A DNA stretch of 64,000 nucleotides from Spirodela intermedia (taxonomy: Eukaryota > Streptophyta > Magnoliopsida > Alismatales > Araceae). Below the pieces are notes generated by a model, which was given only the letters and a program-made list of their open reading frames with translations, did not search any database and was not told where the DNA came from. The stretch's first letter is position 1, and each line of letters begins with the position of its first letter. Shown piece by piece: positions 1 through 12,788 of the stretch. The position numbers and the translations under genes were made by a program. The stretch is from the NCBI GenBank assembly GCA_902729315.2, contig LR746265.1:751501-815500 (forward strand), in the 5' to 3' direction.

Positions 1-31
1 CATGTATGAAAAACAATGGAGGAGCTCTTAC

Positions 32-3000
32 CTCAAGATGTATCCTTCCACCCCCTCCAATCCCCTCCAGCTCCACCACCAAATCATGCACTTTTCCTGA
101 CAGAAGACAGTTCATCGTTTTCATCAAAGCAACATCAAATGCAACTTCTACAGATAGTTTTGGTATCACCAAAGTGATTCAGATTCATCCAAGGACAACA
201 TTTTGCAGTCGCGTGGGATCCAATGTTTATAGAGTGCTATGATGGAGACAACATGGGCACGAATGCCAAGAATCAACTAGGAATGCTGCCCAATTTTTGA
301 AATGGGGTACAAAGGATACATAGATATGGGTATTTTCATCAAATTAAACATCTGTGTATTGAAAAGTAATTAAATTCCTTTAAATACGGAAAGATGAATG
401 GATCAAACGCCTGAGAAATAACGTTGGCACAAGAAAAATGTGAAACATTTAAGTTTCCTATCGAAGGCAAGAATGTGGAACATCTAGCATGTCCAAGAGA
501 TAAGATGGCCAAACCAGTCATATGCTCCCTTTATAGGATAGAAAAATTCAGATCATGGATATCACAGCTAGGAAGTCGGAAATGAAAAAGAAGAGAAGCG
601 TCATTTTATCAACAGGCTTACAAATGAAGAGAAGAGTTGCTCTCACCATCACAAAGAGGAAGGACGTCAATCCCAGCATTACCCATACGTTTGTGAGGTG
701 TCACAAGATTAGCATCCCAAGCTGCTACCTAAGAACAACAGTTAATATATAAATTATCAGACGGCATGCTCTTTTAAATTATTCATCAGAATCAGACTAA
801 CTTGTCAAGTGATGAGAAACATAATCAATGACCAAATAAGTGAGACAGACTTGAATGCGATTGTGCTATGACATAAGACTAACAAAAATCTCCAACAGGG
901 TGAAAAACTTCCACGTTGGGAATAAAGTCTCGAAAAGAAATTTCAAATATTACAACTCGTCAACATCACAAGAATTCAACAATGTTCAAACGAAAATAAT
1001 AAACCCTTTCCATTTTACTGACAACATTGAAAAGCATAACATAGGATATGATAACACTTATTTCTTCAAGTAAAAAGCACCAAACACTTATTTCGGTCTG
1101 TTATTTCATGTGAAAAGCATATCACATGAGTCTGAGCATCAGTATTGTCCAACATAAGAGGTCTCCAAAAATTCAACTGCAACAGAAAATCTAAAAGAAG
1201 ATAAAAAATCCAAATCATGGCTCAGTTATAAATGAAAATAGACCGCAAATGATAGAAACGTTTAACAAAATTTTGTCTCAAGCAACCTGTAACATTTTAC
1301 TGGAATATTTATTGACATTCAAGGTGTAGTCCTCATTCCAAGTCGGCTCCTTCGTCCTGTACACAAAAATAGGTTAAGAAGTATTAAAAGGATTAAGAAA
1401 TGGATAAAGAAAAAACAGACCGAAATGCCTTATTTTCTCTTTAATAAAAAAAAGGGAACACAAAAAGAGAGGTAGGGAGTTTGTGGAGAATAACGTGGTA
1501 GTACTGGTGTTTGGTGCTTTTTAGAGAATAAAAAGAGGAAATGAAAGACGATGTGGTTTTTTCTAGCTATTAGGCGACTAAAAAATGAAGGGAATCTGAA
1601 ATGCGGTTGTCTTAATCTGTGGCATTTAACAGTCATTTCTTTTATTTTGAAATACAGAGGCTTAAAGATGCCTAATTTATCGGCTTCACATTAAACGCTA
1701 ACGTTTAAAAACCTACTGACAACGATTAGAGTTAAGTCATATACTCAGCCACATGATTTAATTTATCCCGTTTCATGTAAAGTTATTCTCACGTATCTCC
1801 TTGACAATGAGAAGAACAAACTCAAATCTCTAACCACAATATTTAACTAGTTCCTTTTACTGCAGTACAACTCACATTTCCATTTAGTTCTGCACCTCTG
1901 ATCCAAAAAATAAAATAAAACTTATTGACATAATATCACCTATCTTTAAACACAGATTGGAATGATTTTCGGAAAATATTGCATTACGGTTGAAACAAAA
2001 TTCTTATCATTCTGTTGCCAAACAAGACTTAAAATAGAATGACATCAAAGACAACGTGATCTTCATATGTCCGCCCACAAGAATATTAAACTGAAACTGG
2101 AGACCCTTTAATTTTTGCGCTTCAATCCGTCAAACAATATCTTCAGCCATAAAGATGAAAAAACAGGTTCAGTCAATCATTTCCTGTGCACCATGTCTAT
2201 GCTCAATAATGCATGTAGGAGAAAAGGCGAGTACAGGAAAAAATATATATTCTGAAGTTATATGAACAAAATAGGCATTTGGCCAAAAGTTCAATAAAGA
2301 ATATACTCGGTAAAGATATATAATATTCTCCTTCCCTTTTGCACACATTTAATATTTCATACTTTCAACCCTCGATTCCTAGTTTGACCTGTGAGAATTT
2401 ACCCTTCTTTTCTGGATGAAGCTGTACAAACACGAAAAAGCATAAAGCTTACCCCCATTTAATCCCACTTTTTGTAGCCTGGCCCTCTAAGTTGAAGACG
2501 ACATATGGATCACTTGTTCCCTGAAAGTTAACAACGATATACAGAAATATATCAGGTTTTGATTCGAGTAAAAATATTTTTGCCTCTACAATATGGACAG
2601 GAAAAGAATTTCTAGGACCAGTGTTATTCTGATTACGCAGAATTCTTAAACTATCATATGCAGAAGAAAAGCACGGACAGAATAGCTACAGAAGGACATC
2701 ACCAGTGTTTGTCTGATGTCTCTGTGAAGTACTGGCTTGGAAAAAGCCCTAGAAAGCCTCGGGACGTATTGTGAATAGTACATGTGAAGCGAGGAATGGT
2801 TTCTATTGCAAAGTACGCATCCTTGGTAATTTTATACCACAAGAATATTCTAGCCATTCTCTTCTTCAGTAGCCGCAATGTCTCTCAAGGACAGATTTAA
2901 TTGCCCTTCCCAAGTGAGATTACTCAGAAATGGATAAAATTATTTTGAGGTCAGGCACCTCAATAAGATAGAGAGTTATAGGTAGTTCTAAATTAAAAGT

Positions 3001-5286
3001 CACACGACATATCAACAGAACGGAAACACATCATCCCAACTAGAAAAGTTAACTGAAAGCTAAGAAAGTTATACAACACTGAAAACTGATTAACAGAATG
3101 GGTGAGAAGTAAAATTTGTCTAGGTGATTATACAACATGCATGACAGACAAAAGATGATACTTCTGGAAACAAGATAGCAACAATTTATGGGACGTCGTA
3201 AGACAAAGAAAAGATACCCATGGATCCATAGCAGGAAAATCAGAACCTTTCTTTAATTTTATGAACAGCTGGCCATCATATACTTCACGTAAAAATGACC
3301 TAAAAAATGTTCAAATTTATTTTTTGTAAGGTAATCAACAAAGAACTGAAACCAATAGTTAGACTAAACATACCAAGAGGGAAATCCGCTGAAACAAATC
3401 TTTACCTTAAAATATCGTGAAAATATTCATTTTATTGGACAATCTAGATACGTGCACTAATGCCATACAAATTAATAACGTTCTTGAATAAAATTGCCGC
3501 AATCTATGTCACATACTTAATTGACACCTTCTAACATTCAGATTCCTGAAAATACACTGCAGGGTTCCCCTTGTTCATTTTTAATCACACTATCAAGCAG
3601 ATGAATGAATCAAAAGACAAAAGAAATCAATAAACAATCATAAGTGCTCACAGAGCATTCAAGACAGCAGAAACAGTAACTGATTAAGTGAATGGAACAT
3701 TGTATGCAAGAAGACTGAGCAAGCTTTATAAACTTGTTGAACAAAGGAGAATGTCAGACTAAGGTATCAGGGTGATTTGTATCTTGAACGTTTGGAAGCT
3801 TGTTTTTTCTCCTGAAAGTGGATACCATCACTCAAGCATTATATATTAAAAAAAGAAGATAATATATTAATGTTTCCAATATGATCTTAAAATCCCTTTT
3901 TATGGCATCTCTGTATGCCAACAGCCATCCTAGACCAACAGCCCTAAAGACAGATTACTGTGCTTACTAGGCACTTCTTTAAACAACACTAAATATTCGA
4001 ATATTTTTCCAAAGTAAATCAAAATTAAAAAGAAAAAATTTAAAGCTTATCTCATAAAAACGGGATGGCCTAGTTTGTTTCTTAAGTTGCATTGGCATAT
4101 CTGCATAGCAGTATGATGCTTGCTTGTCACTCAACTCGGCAAGTTTCAATGTTTCCAAAACCATTGTTTCTATGATTTCATTACTTTTGAAATCTTCCGC
4201 ACAAAGTTGGCAGCGGAGAACAGCTACAATATCTAGGGCAGGCTAAGACGTGCATTACTAGGATGTTGCTATCGAAATACGATTCCACTCTAGTTCGTAT
4301 CTAATTTCCTGATTCGAGCGCGAGTTTTTAAAAAAAATGGAAGGATTTCCGTACTTGGTCTTGTAATCGATGCGATGCATAAACAGGTACTAGAAGAATA
4401 CAGAGGAAGAGGTGAAAATAGGAACCAATGTCTAACACTCTTATTCTGATCCTGGATGACAAACGTCATTTCCCTCAGAAAACAAACACGTAATATGGGT
4501 TCACCATTGAACCAGTCTCCATGCCTCAAAAAACTAAATATGAGAATTCACCCAATCTTAATTGCTCGACACAAAACCTCGGTTATGATGAAACTTGAAA
4601 ATTTATGGAACTGATGGGAAAAAAAAGACTTTGAAACACGTCTCTTGAATGGCACAATAACAACCAGCATTTGTAAAACGAAGAAAAGAACACCATAAAT
4701 GAGTCGAAAGTGATAGAACTCTAGGATAATAGCGAAGGCACATCAAAATCACCACAACTTCTCCTTATATAGGAATGGTATTCAATTAGGATGCATGCGA
4801 TTGAGAACTCGAAAACCTACTCAGAAAGAAACACCGTCTGACAATCTGCCGAATCCGTTTCGCGCCTTCCCACATTTTCCTACGCATAAAGATTTTTTTA
4901 CGCATAGTAAACGCTACCGTCAAACTGAAGAACAGAGAACACCGTAGAAAGGATGAAGCCAAGGAAGGGAGATTTACCGGAGGGCTCGTGTAAGCTTCAA
5001 ATGCGAAACCCGCAAGCACAACAGCAAGATTAAGATCAAAGGGAGGCCTGTTCCCCACCTCGATCGACGAGGTTCCATTCTGCGAGCTCAAACAACGAGC
5101 TGGTGCCACGCCAGAGCCTCCGCACCCCAAACGTGCAACACCAACTCTCCTGTCAAGTTTCAGGCGGGGCACCCTGGCGTTCTTACGGCAATGGAGACTA
5201 TTCCTGGATATCACGGTGTTACCAGAGAACGACGGCTGCAAGAAGATGAGAAGGGAATGCGGAGAAGTCATCAAGCTGGCCGCCAT
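32..5286 (-). CDS. Chloroplast-targeted C2-domain protein, probable lipase class 3 family (3' end outside window)
   Basis: Seven exons read on the minus strand: 5286-4978, 4879-4821, 3299-3218, 2520-2453, 1356-1287, 728-647 and 96-32. All have GT-AG borders and compatible phases, giving 245 codons before the sequence leaves the window. The start ATG at 5286 opens a Ser/Arg-rich N-terminus resembling a plastid transit peptide, followed by the conserved block FDLNLAVVLAGFAFEAYTSP (about residues 84-101). A C2 domain covers about residues 124-245. Likely calcium ligands are D148 and D154 (MDPWGTSDPYVV) and D201 (AAWDAN). The same N-terminal block and C2 domain are known from plant plastid proteins that carry a class 3 lipase domain after the C2 (At4g13550 type). 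The lipase part would lie beyond base 1, so the family name is inferred from the visible N-terminal half. The 5' end lies about 0.8 kb from the 3' end of the ALE2-like gene, on the same strand. Confidence 0.85.
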
Positions 5287-6093
5287 TGAGTTCCGCTTCA
5301 ACTCCCCAGAGGGTCTCTTCGTTTTCTGGCCAAGAATTTCCAAGTCCCTTACACATCGCGCGGGAGCGCCAAGACAACGGCGATCGATTCTTCTGGAGGC
5401 CGCAGAAATAACGTCCCTCAGATACCCAATCAAACGATCGGCTGAGCTTACTCGACGTGGCCCATGAAACCGTGGTAGAATATTTCCATATATACCCTCT
5501 ATTTAATATGTTTTATTTAAACTATGTATGTAAAATTTCATTTATATCCCACGTGCTTCATGGAGGGATATAAATGCAAGTATCAAATCTGCTCTCTCTC
5601 TCTCTCTCTCTAGCAGGCGTACACGGAGGACCGGACTGGCGTACGAAGGGGGCGCAGCCATCTCCGACGCATGAGATAGTACTTTCGTAGTAATAAATAT
5701 TAACAAGGGTTTATGTGCAATATACCACCAGGAATTCGAAAGTAGAAAACTTCTACTTATACTATCAACTCGATACATTTTACGAAATAACAGTTTTTTA
5801 TTTCATTCATATCCCTTCATGCTTCATGGAGGATATAAATGCAAGCATCAATCTGCTCTCTCTCTCGCTCGGAGGTAGGTATAGATGGACTGTAGCGGGG
5901 GTACAAAGGGGCGCAGCCATCTCCGACACATCCGTACGGTATTTTCGTAATAAAAAGTAGTAACAAGGGGTTATGTGCAATATAAACACCCGGAATTTCA
6001 AAATTAGAAGCCGCGCTGTGCCCAGAGAGGCTCTCACCACCGCACAGAGGAAGATGAGAGACGACCAGAGGCATACGAGAGGAAGATCACCTC
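5287..6093. other. Intergenic spacer between C2 protein and ALE2-like gene
   Basis: This 0.8 kb stretch holds the promoter and leader of the C2 protein and the 3' UTR of the ALE2-like gene. No convincing protein gene is visible. It is mostly filled by a direct duplication of about 230 bp with CT-rich runs, listed separately. Confidence 0.6.
5532..6015. repeat. Direct tandem duplication, two diverged copies offset about 263 bp
   Basis: Copy 1 starts near 5532 and copy 2 near 5796. Both contain, in the same order, a CATGGAGG plus ATATAAATGCAAG block, a CT-dinucleotide run, GCGCAGCCATCTCCGAC, TTTCGTA plus TAATAAA, and AACAAGGG plus TTATGTGCAATATA. The copies differ by many substitutions and small indels, so the duplication is not recent. 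It lies downstream of the ALE2-like stop codon and upstream of the C2-protein start. Confidence 0.85.
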
Positions 6094-9000
6094 TCAGCCC
6101 CGCCACCAGCCCCCGAAACGCCGGAAGAGAACCTCGTTCTCGCTCCAGATCCCCCTCAGTCCAGACAGCCCCGACCTGCGCCGGCCGGTCCGCAGCGGGG
6201 CCGATCTGTTCTCCCGCGCTGGCGACTCCCCCCGCCGCGCCATGTCCTCCGCCGGGCCGGAGCTACGCTCTATGGAAGTGAAGGAAGAGGTCAAGCCGCC
6301 GTAGGACCGGCGCGGCGTGCCAGCGTCCCACCAGCTGCCGCCGGCGCCGGGCTCCCCATTGACGTCGCAGATCTCGGCGGGGTCGCTGGATACGAGCTTG
6401 AGCGCCTGGACGACCTCGCCCATGAATGGCCTCTGCAACACCTCCGGGTGGACGCACAGCGAAGCTATGGCCGCCACCCTGGCCATGTCGTCGAAGTCGT
6501 AGTCTCCGGCGAGAGATGGGTCGACCAGCCGCTCCAGGCCGCGTCGGCTAGTGAGAAGTGGGCGGGCCCAGCTGACGAGGTTCTCCTGCCCCTGGGGCTG
6601 GCGATTGTCCACCGACATCCTGCCGGAAAGGAGCTCCAGTAGGACGACCCCAAAGCTATAGACGTCGCTCTTGACCAGCAGATGCCCGGTCATGGCGTAC
6701 TCTGGAGCAACATACCTGCAAGGTGATGATCCACTTCTCATTACATTATCTTGGTTATTCACATGATATCAAATCAATATAGGATTGCCCGCCTAGTCTA
6801 CTCAATAACAGCAGAATAATGACAATTACTGGAGAATTTGAAGGGGGGGGAGGGGAGATCGCAAGGATGATAGCATGCAGGGATGACGAATATACCCAAA
6901 AGTGCCCATGAATCGTGATGAGATATGTTGAGTTCCTTCAGATGCGTCCCTTGCCAGTCCAAAATCAGACACCTTTGGCGTGAAATCATCTTCCAGCAGA
7001 ACGTTGCTGGCCTTGAAATCACAGTGAACGACGCAGGGATTCGAATCTTCATGCAGATATGCCAGCCCTCTTGCGGCACCAAGGGCTATCTTCAGCCGGG
7101 TATTCCATTCAAGGGGACCACGCGTCCTATCAGCACCTGCAATGGAACCCTAACTGAATTAAATATGTATATAAACAAGATCAACTGGTGCAGAAATTGA
7201 TCCCTGAAGAAGAAATTGATACCAAGGTTTGAAAAGTGATAGGGCTGCATCAGGAGGCTTACTAGTGACTGTCAGTAGCAAGAACAGAATGAAAAGATGT
7301 GAGCGAGTGAGTGGATGAATCCCCACGCTCCTTAAACATTTATAAAAAGACAACTGAAGACAACTGAAGATCCCTGGAGAAGAAATTCATCCAAAGGTTT
7401 GAAGACCGACTGACTATTTCAGTATGAGGGCTCTATAAGGTGAACTTACTCTGAGAGACAGTCATAAAAAGAAAAAAGGTACAGAAAAGTCAGCAGATGA
7501 ATTCATCCCTCGTTATTTTTCAACATTTCTAAGTTTTCTCCCAGTTCTTAATGTAATCAGAAAACAGAAGATCCCGGAAGAAAAAATTGATCCCAAGGTT
7601 TGAAGACAGATTTCAGTAAGAGGACTTCATCAGGCGGCTATCTTGTACCAGTCAGTAATTTTTGCTGTGACTGTCAGTAACAAGAACAAAACCACAGATG
7701 TGCAGAAATTAGTAGATGAATCACTCCCGTTTTTCCTCAAGGTTTGTAGGTTTTCTCTCCTATCTTGATCATATAATCAGACAAATGAATATCCTGGAAG
7801 AAGAATCTGATCCCGTCAATCTGAAGACTGATCAACTCTTTCAGTGACAGGACTTCATCAGGAGGCTATGGATCATAGCTATGGATCTGCTGGATCCAAC
7901 TATCATTGACTGAGATGGTTGAAAAACATACCGTGCAAATGGGATTCAACACTTCCGTTTTGGATAAACTCATAGACCAGGCAACGGGTGCGACCATCAA
8001 TGCAGATGCCGATCAACTTGACAAGGTTCCGATGATTAAGTTGGCAAAGCATCCCTACTTCAGAGATGAACTCACGGTCGCCACTCCTGTGCTCTCTTGA
8101 GAGCAACTTAATAGCGACTTCGAACCCATTAACGAGGGCCCCATTGTAAACCCGACCAAATCCACCTTCACCCAGTAATCTCTCAGAGCTGAACTTGTCT
8201 GTTGCACTCTCAAGCTCGGCCAGAGAGAATGCCTTCACTGAAGGTGCACAAGTGATAATTGTTGAGACCGGAGACAGTGAAGTTGAACCTGCTGAGCGAC
8301 TCGATACATTGGACCCGAAGCCTGCAGCCACATTCAGATGCCTTCAGTCAAATAGATTTATAGGACACCAAACGAAGACACCAAGATGAAGAACGAACCC
8401 AGTTGACACATTAGAGAGCAATGCTTGAAGAAGGAACTAGTAACTATAAGCATACATGATGAATTACAGTAGCATTTCCTAGGAAAATTTCTATGGCACT
8501 AACAGAGCACTGGCTATGAGTTCATGTTGAAATCAATAATTATCTCATGAAATTAATTTCAGCGGATCTTAAAACGATTGCAGTGAGTTAATTCAGACAT
8601 GACATTACCAGTCTGTCTGGCGTTTGATGTCGATGAGGTGCGCACAGCAATGGATGGTCCTCTGAGTTTCATCCATTTTATTCTAATAAAAAAAATAGCA
8701 AGGGCAATCAAGACGAATATGAATGAAGACAAAGCAACCAAGGTCATGGTTCTGGGATTCCACTTCTTGTTCTCACTTATAGGCACATTTGCTGTAAAGG
8801 GATTCTGATAACTTTTACTTCTTCTGGGTCCCAAAGCTTTGAGTGGTGGCAAGGATGGAAGCCCTGTAAATTAAATCTAAGTCATTAAAAGAGTCCTAAT
8901 AGCATGCAAGGTCAACGAACAAAATGCCAGCATAGACAATAAGAGGCTGAGATACAGCAGAAATTACCAGGATAACGAACAAAAACCACTTCATAGTCCC

Positions 9001-11525
9001 CAAAGATCGCTGCATTTAAGGGCACTTTCTTCTTCCAAAGTCTCTCATAAGTCAGTAATGCAGTTACATTGTCAAACTTTTCTCCTAATGGCACCAAGTC
9101 AAAATCAACCCTTGTTTTAACTTGATCCTGGCAACTAGCAGCAGCACCCACTATTCTCACTTGACTTTGTTTCATATATATTCCTGCTGCAACCTCAAGC
9201 GCTAGCTCTGCAACCACAGAAAATACCCGGAATGGTGCTACGCCGAGATCAAGCTCCACTTGCATAGGGACCACACAACCACAAGGTGAATCAAATGGAG
9301 TCGTAGTCAAGGGCTCAGTACAGACAATGTGACCACAATCTGCACAGAACCCATAAGTCGGAACTTCACCTAAACAGCTAACAAACAGGAGCATTCAGCA
9401 GTAAAGGCACAAATCAAATCCCTTCAAAAGATCAGACCTCGGTCAAGTGGGGGGTAGAATGATTTTGATGGCCTTGCATGAGGCATTGTTCGGTGATGTT
9501 TTGACGCAGTGGGACTGTGTGCAGACCCTGAAAGATATGGTTTTAAAGAATCAAATGAGACATCAACAACAATTTTAGTGGAGCAAATGTGACCACAAGG
9601 CTAAAAATTAACCTTGAAATCTCCGGGCATGAGCTGGTGCAGGAGCTGGACTCATACTAAGCATTACAGGTTTCAGTGGTGGTTCTGAAGGAGTCAAGAA
9701 AATACTCTGTGGACCAGGGGCTGCTGGATATGGTAATTTGAGAACTTAGAATGGAAAATATACGAGTGGAGATCCGTTTGAGGGGAAATCAATTCAAACC
9801 TTGTAAACATCAGTTTACGTACAGATAAACTAATATTTATCATAATTAATTACGTAAAAATCATTGTCTCTTACGTGAGAGAAGGCAAGGTTTCAACATT
9901 ATCCAATATTTTGATTCAAAATTCCTCATCTGTGATCATCTTATGCGCATGCAACCTTCAAAGTATACACTAGTCGGGCGCACATTAAACAGAAAATTCT
10001 TCAAATACCTTGATGTGAGAGTCTCATCGGCATTTGAATAGATTTCAGGTACAAGTACGATTGCAGTGAATAAAAGGCAGTGCCTACAGAGAAGACACAT
10101 CAGAAACTATAGTCATTCTTTTGGGAATATACAATATTCAATTAACCTGCATGAAATTAAATATACTCTTCTTTTCAGTCTAATATTGAAGCACAATTTT
10201 GACTGTTGATTGATAGTTTGGAAATAAATAACATTGAGCTTTTCTCTGGTCACAGGTTTCTTCTTTTCCTTTTTTTTTTTTTTTTTAACACGCACATTGA
10301 AGTATCACCAAAAAACACCTACCTGATAGAACATGTCAATGTCGTCACTCAGGCATTGTTCTATCACAACAACTTGAGTATTCGTTCTATCACAACAGAC
10401 GAACAAGTACAACGATGATGGAAATTGATCAACTTTCTAGACCTACAAATGACATATCAGACGGTCATTATGAATAACCTGTCCAGCAATGATTCTGGGC
10501 TTCAATGCTTATGAATGGCCAGTCCAACAATCATTATGGGCTTCAATGCTTTTGAATGTCAGTCCAACAATGATTCTAGGCTTCGATGCTTATGAATGAC
10601 CAGTCCAGTAATGATTCTTGGCTTTGATGCTTGTTAATGGCCAGTCCAGTAATTATTCCTGACTTGGTAGCTTATTAATGGCCAGCCCGGTTTGGTCATA
10701 GGTTTTAATGTTTATGAATGACCAGTCTCGTCGTCATTCTGGGCTTTCCTGCCTGTCAGTGATCCAACCACTTATGATTCTGGGATTTCAAGAAGGAAAG
10801 CCTTATTAACACTCCCTATAATTACATTGAGCTTCCACCGACAAGCATGGTCCAAGAACCCTGCTTCTTCGGGTGCGACTAGTACCATTACTTCCCTACC
10901 TACAAGAGAACCAATTTCAACCTCAATATTAATATAAATAACATTATAAATAAAACTCCCCTAAAGGGAATAGATTCTCTTTGGGCCTTTGACTGTGAGC
11001 TGGTCAAATACATGTGGCTCAAAGCTCGTTATTCCGAAAATGAAGTCAAGATTTCACGAATCGGTCAATATCAGACTGAACACCTGGTTTGTTTAGAGAC
11101 ATACGGCATTGTACACGAGGACTGAGCATAGATTTCCTAAACTCGAAGACCCGGAATTGTGAGCTGCAGGAACGTTGCGAAACAGACCCAGAGAATCAAA
11201 ATCGGTTTTAGCGGGATCAGAAACCAAATTCAATATTTTCATATGAGATCAGAAGATTCAATCGTGGTGTAAAAATCAGCTCAAGTTCAACTATAGGAGA
11301 ATCTGATTCATACTTCCTTGTCTCCTCGCGTTAAAAGATCTCACATATAATTCACCGGAAGCGACTAAGATTCATAGGTTAAATGCTGATTTTTTTATTT
11401 ATTGTAGCCTGATCACATCCAACCCTGGCAAGAAAACCGGAAAAGAGAATGCGTGAGGACGCATTACCGTAGTCCAGAGAGCACAGGTGCAGCAAAGCAA
11501 GTAGAAGCTTCACTAGAGCCCGCAT
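6094..11525 (-). CDS. ALE2: ALE2-like receptor-like serine/threonine kinase
   Basis: Nine minus-strand exons (11525-11468, 10083-10009, 9723-9613, 9527-9438, 9369-8968, 8863-8609, 8321-7932, 7136-6896, 6715-6094) join in consistent phase-1 fashion until the last pair and give 747 aa. Residues 1-20 are a signal peptide ([20 protein letters not shown]). A Pro/Ser/His-rich stretch follows, then the ALE2-type extracellular block ([34 protein letters not shown]). One membrane segment covers about 285-305. In the kinase domain, the Gly-loop GEGGFG is at 381-386, Lys402 is in VAIK, DFG is at 518-520, and the [10 protein letters not shown] block is at the start of the last exon. The catalytic loop reads HCD (498-500) where ALE2 proteins have HRD. 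The C-terminal tail SWW and SSGPxEDM motifs also match ALE2. ALE2 acts at the plasma membrane in epidermis and cuticle development in Arabidopsis; the same role here is inference. Introns 1 and 7 contain tandem repeats. Confidence 0.93.
7199..7880. repeat. About four diverged tandem copies (170-220 bp) inside intron 7 of the ALE2-like gene
   Basis: The anchor GATCCCTGAAGAAGAAATTG, followed by CCAAGGTTTGAA, recurs in diverged form at about 7199, 7368, 7570 and 7790. Each is followed by a related stretch with CAGTA, GGACTTCATCAGG and CAGTCAGTA-type blocks and then AGATGAAT. Spacing is about 170, 202 and 220 bp. Nearly all of intron 7 (6.9-7.9 kb region) is built from this unit, with no coding potential. 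Confidence 0.75.
10460..10760. repeat. Minisatellite with about 40-bp period, about seven copies
   Basis: The core GGGCTTCAATGCTTATGAAT, followed by GGCCAGTCCAACAATGATTCT, recurs with first bases near 10498, 10538, 10578, 10619, 10659, 10699 and 10740. The even 40-41 bp spacing and gradual divergence show a tandem array. It lies in intron 1 of the ALE2-like gene (10084-11467). Confidence 0.85.
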
Positions 11526-12788
11526 CCTCCTCTTGCCCCAGGGATAACACACAATGCGGCATCGTCAGAAAGAAGCCCCCGGAAAACTTCCACTCAGGAC
11601 GCTCCAGCGGTGCCGCCACCCGGCACCATGCGTCGAGAAGATAACGGAGAAGCAGATAACGACGACATCCGGTCATAAGACACTAAGCTCGCCACGGGAC
11701 CCTCGGATCCACGGGAACTATCGTCCTCCTCGCGATCCCCTCACGAGCGACAGTAGATCGCAAAACGAACGAAGCAGATCTTTGCAGAGGAGGCGAGGAC
11801 AGGAGCTAACAACGACCACCATTAACAGCAGACAATCACAGAAAGCGAAAGATGGAAGGAATGCAGGAAGAGACCGGCTCCCTTCGACGGAAGCCTCGGG
11901 GATTTCTGCCGAACGCCTCCCCCTACGCTCGGCCGCGGTTGCCTTTCACAGGCTGAAGAAAGGTGAAGAAAGACGAGGAGAGGTTCTGGGTTTTAGACGG
12001 TGACGCTTGTCATTTTCCCGGCACGTGTCCGTTTCTCTTATAGGGAACCTGGCTCTGCCTCGATAGAAGAAACAAACGGAGTCAATGTGTCCCTGTACAG
12101 CACAACAAAGTACAAAAGCGATATCTACGCGTACTTGTAGAGATGGATACGCGGAAAAATGTTGCACATTTTTGTTTACTTTAATTAAAATATATTTAAA
12201 AATAATTAATTTAATATTTTGACGCAAAAATATTAAATTTTCCTTTTAATCCCTTTCTCTCTCTATCTCTATGTATATTTACGTTACTTCCACTTCTTCC
12301 AGATGAATACTAGCGGTTGAGATTTATTTGCCTTACATTTTGTAGCGGCGTTGGGCGTCTCTCTCTTGGCAACCGGGCCCACCTCCACGCGCTGAGAGAG
12401 GGAGCTAAGCCCAAATCAGTCTGAGATGTGAAGAACAAAATTGTCGGTGAAAATCGGGTACGGGGATATCCGGCTGCTTGATCCGATTCGGCCGCGGGAG
12501 CGGCGGATTACGTCATTATTAGTTTATAATAGTTTTATTTTGTATTTCGTTATATTACATTGTCGTGGTTCTCCACGACTAAGGAAAATCGAGATAGCTT
12601 CCTTGGGACCGAAGCATACGCGTCTACATTGGTCGCAGGGTAGAGGGTCTGCCGTCTTAAGTTGCTCCGTTGGCCCACCAGAACGACAGAACCGCCCGGT
12701 GGAGCGAAGGGGGATCCTTTTCCGATTCCGCCACCCCCCCCCCCCCGAACCAAGTTCGTCTTCGTTTCTAGGGTTTGCAGAGCTCTGG
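11526..12788. promoter_or_regulatory. Bidirectional spacer between ALE2-like and VPS23-like genes
   Basis: The two genes diverge across 1.26 kb, so both promoters must lie here. The part next to the kinase gene (11.5-12.0 kb) is GC-rich with long open frames but no recognisable protein. Around 12.17-12.24 kb it is AT-rich. The VPS23 leader has a run of 13 C at 12734-12746 and a telo-box-like TAGGGTTT at 12769-12776, 12 nt before the ATG. Exact start sites cannot be seen. Confidence 0.5.

Noticed and set aside
3979-4164. 61-codon minus-strand frame within the C2-protein gene
   Set aside because: Considered as the missing second exon, but the true exon (4879-4821, starting ENVGRRE) was found with correct phases; this frame is intronic.
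11554-12003. 149-codon plus-strand open frame upstream of the ALE2-like gene
   Set aside because: Overlaps the leader of the opposite-strand kinase gene and has no known motifs.
12441-12788. 116-codon in-frame N-terminal extension of VPS23/ELC
   Set aside because: No similarity to the family, low-complexity proline run from a poly-C leader; the ATG at 12789 gives the conserved N-terminus.
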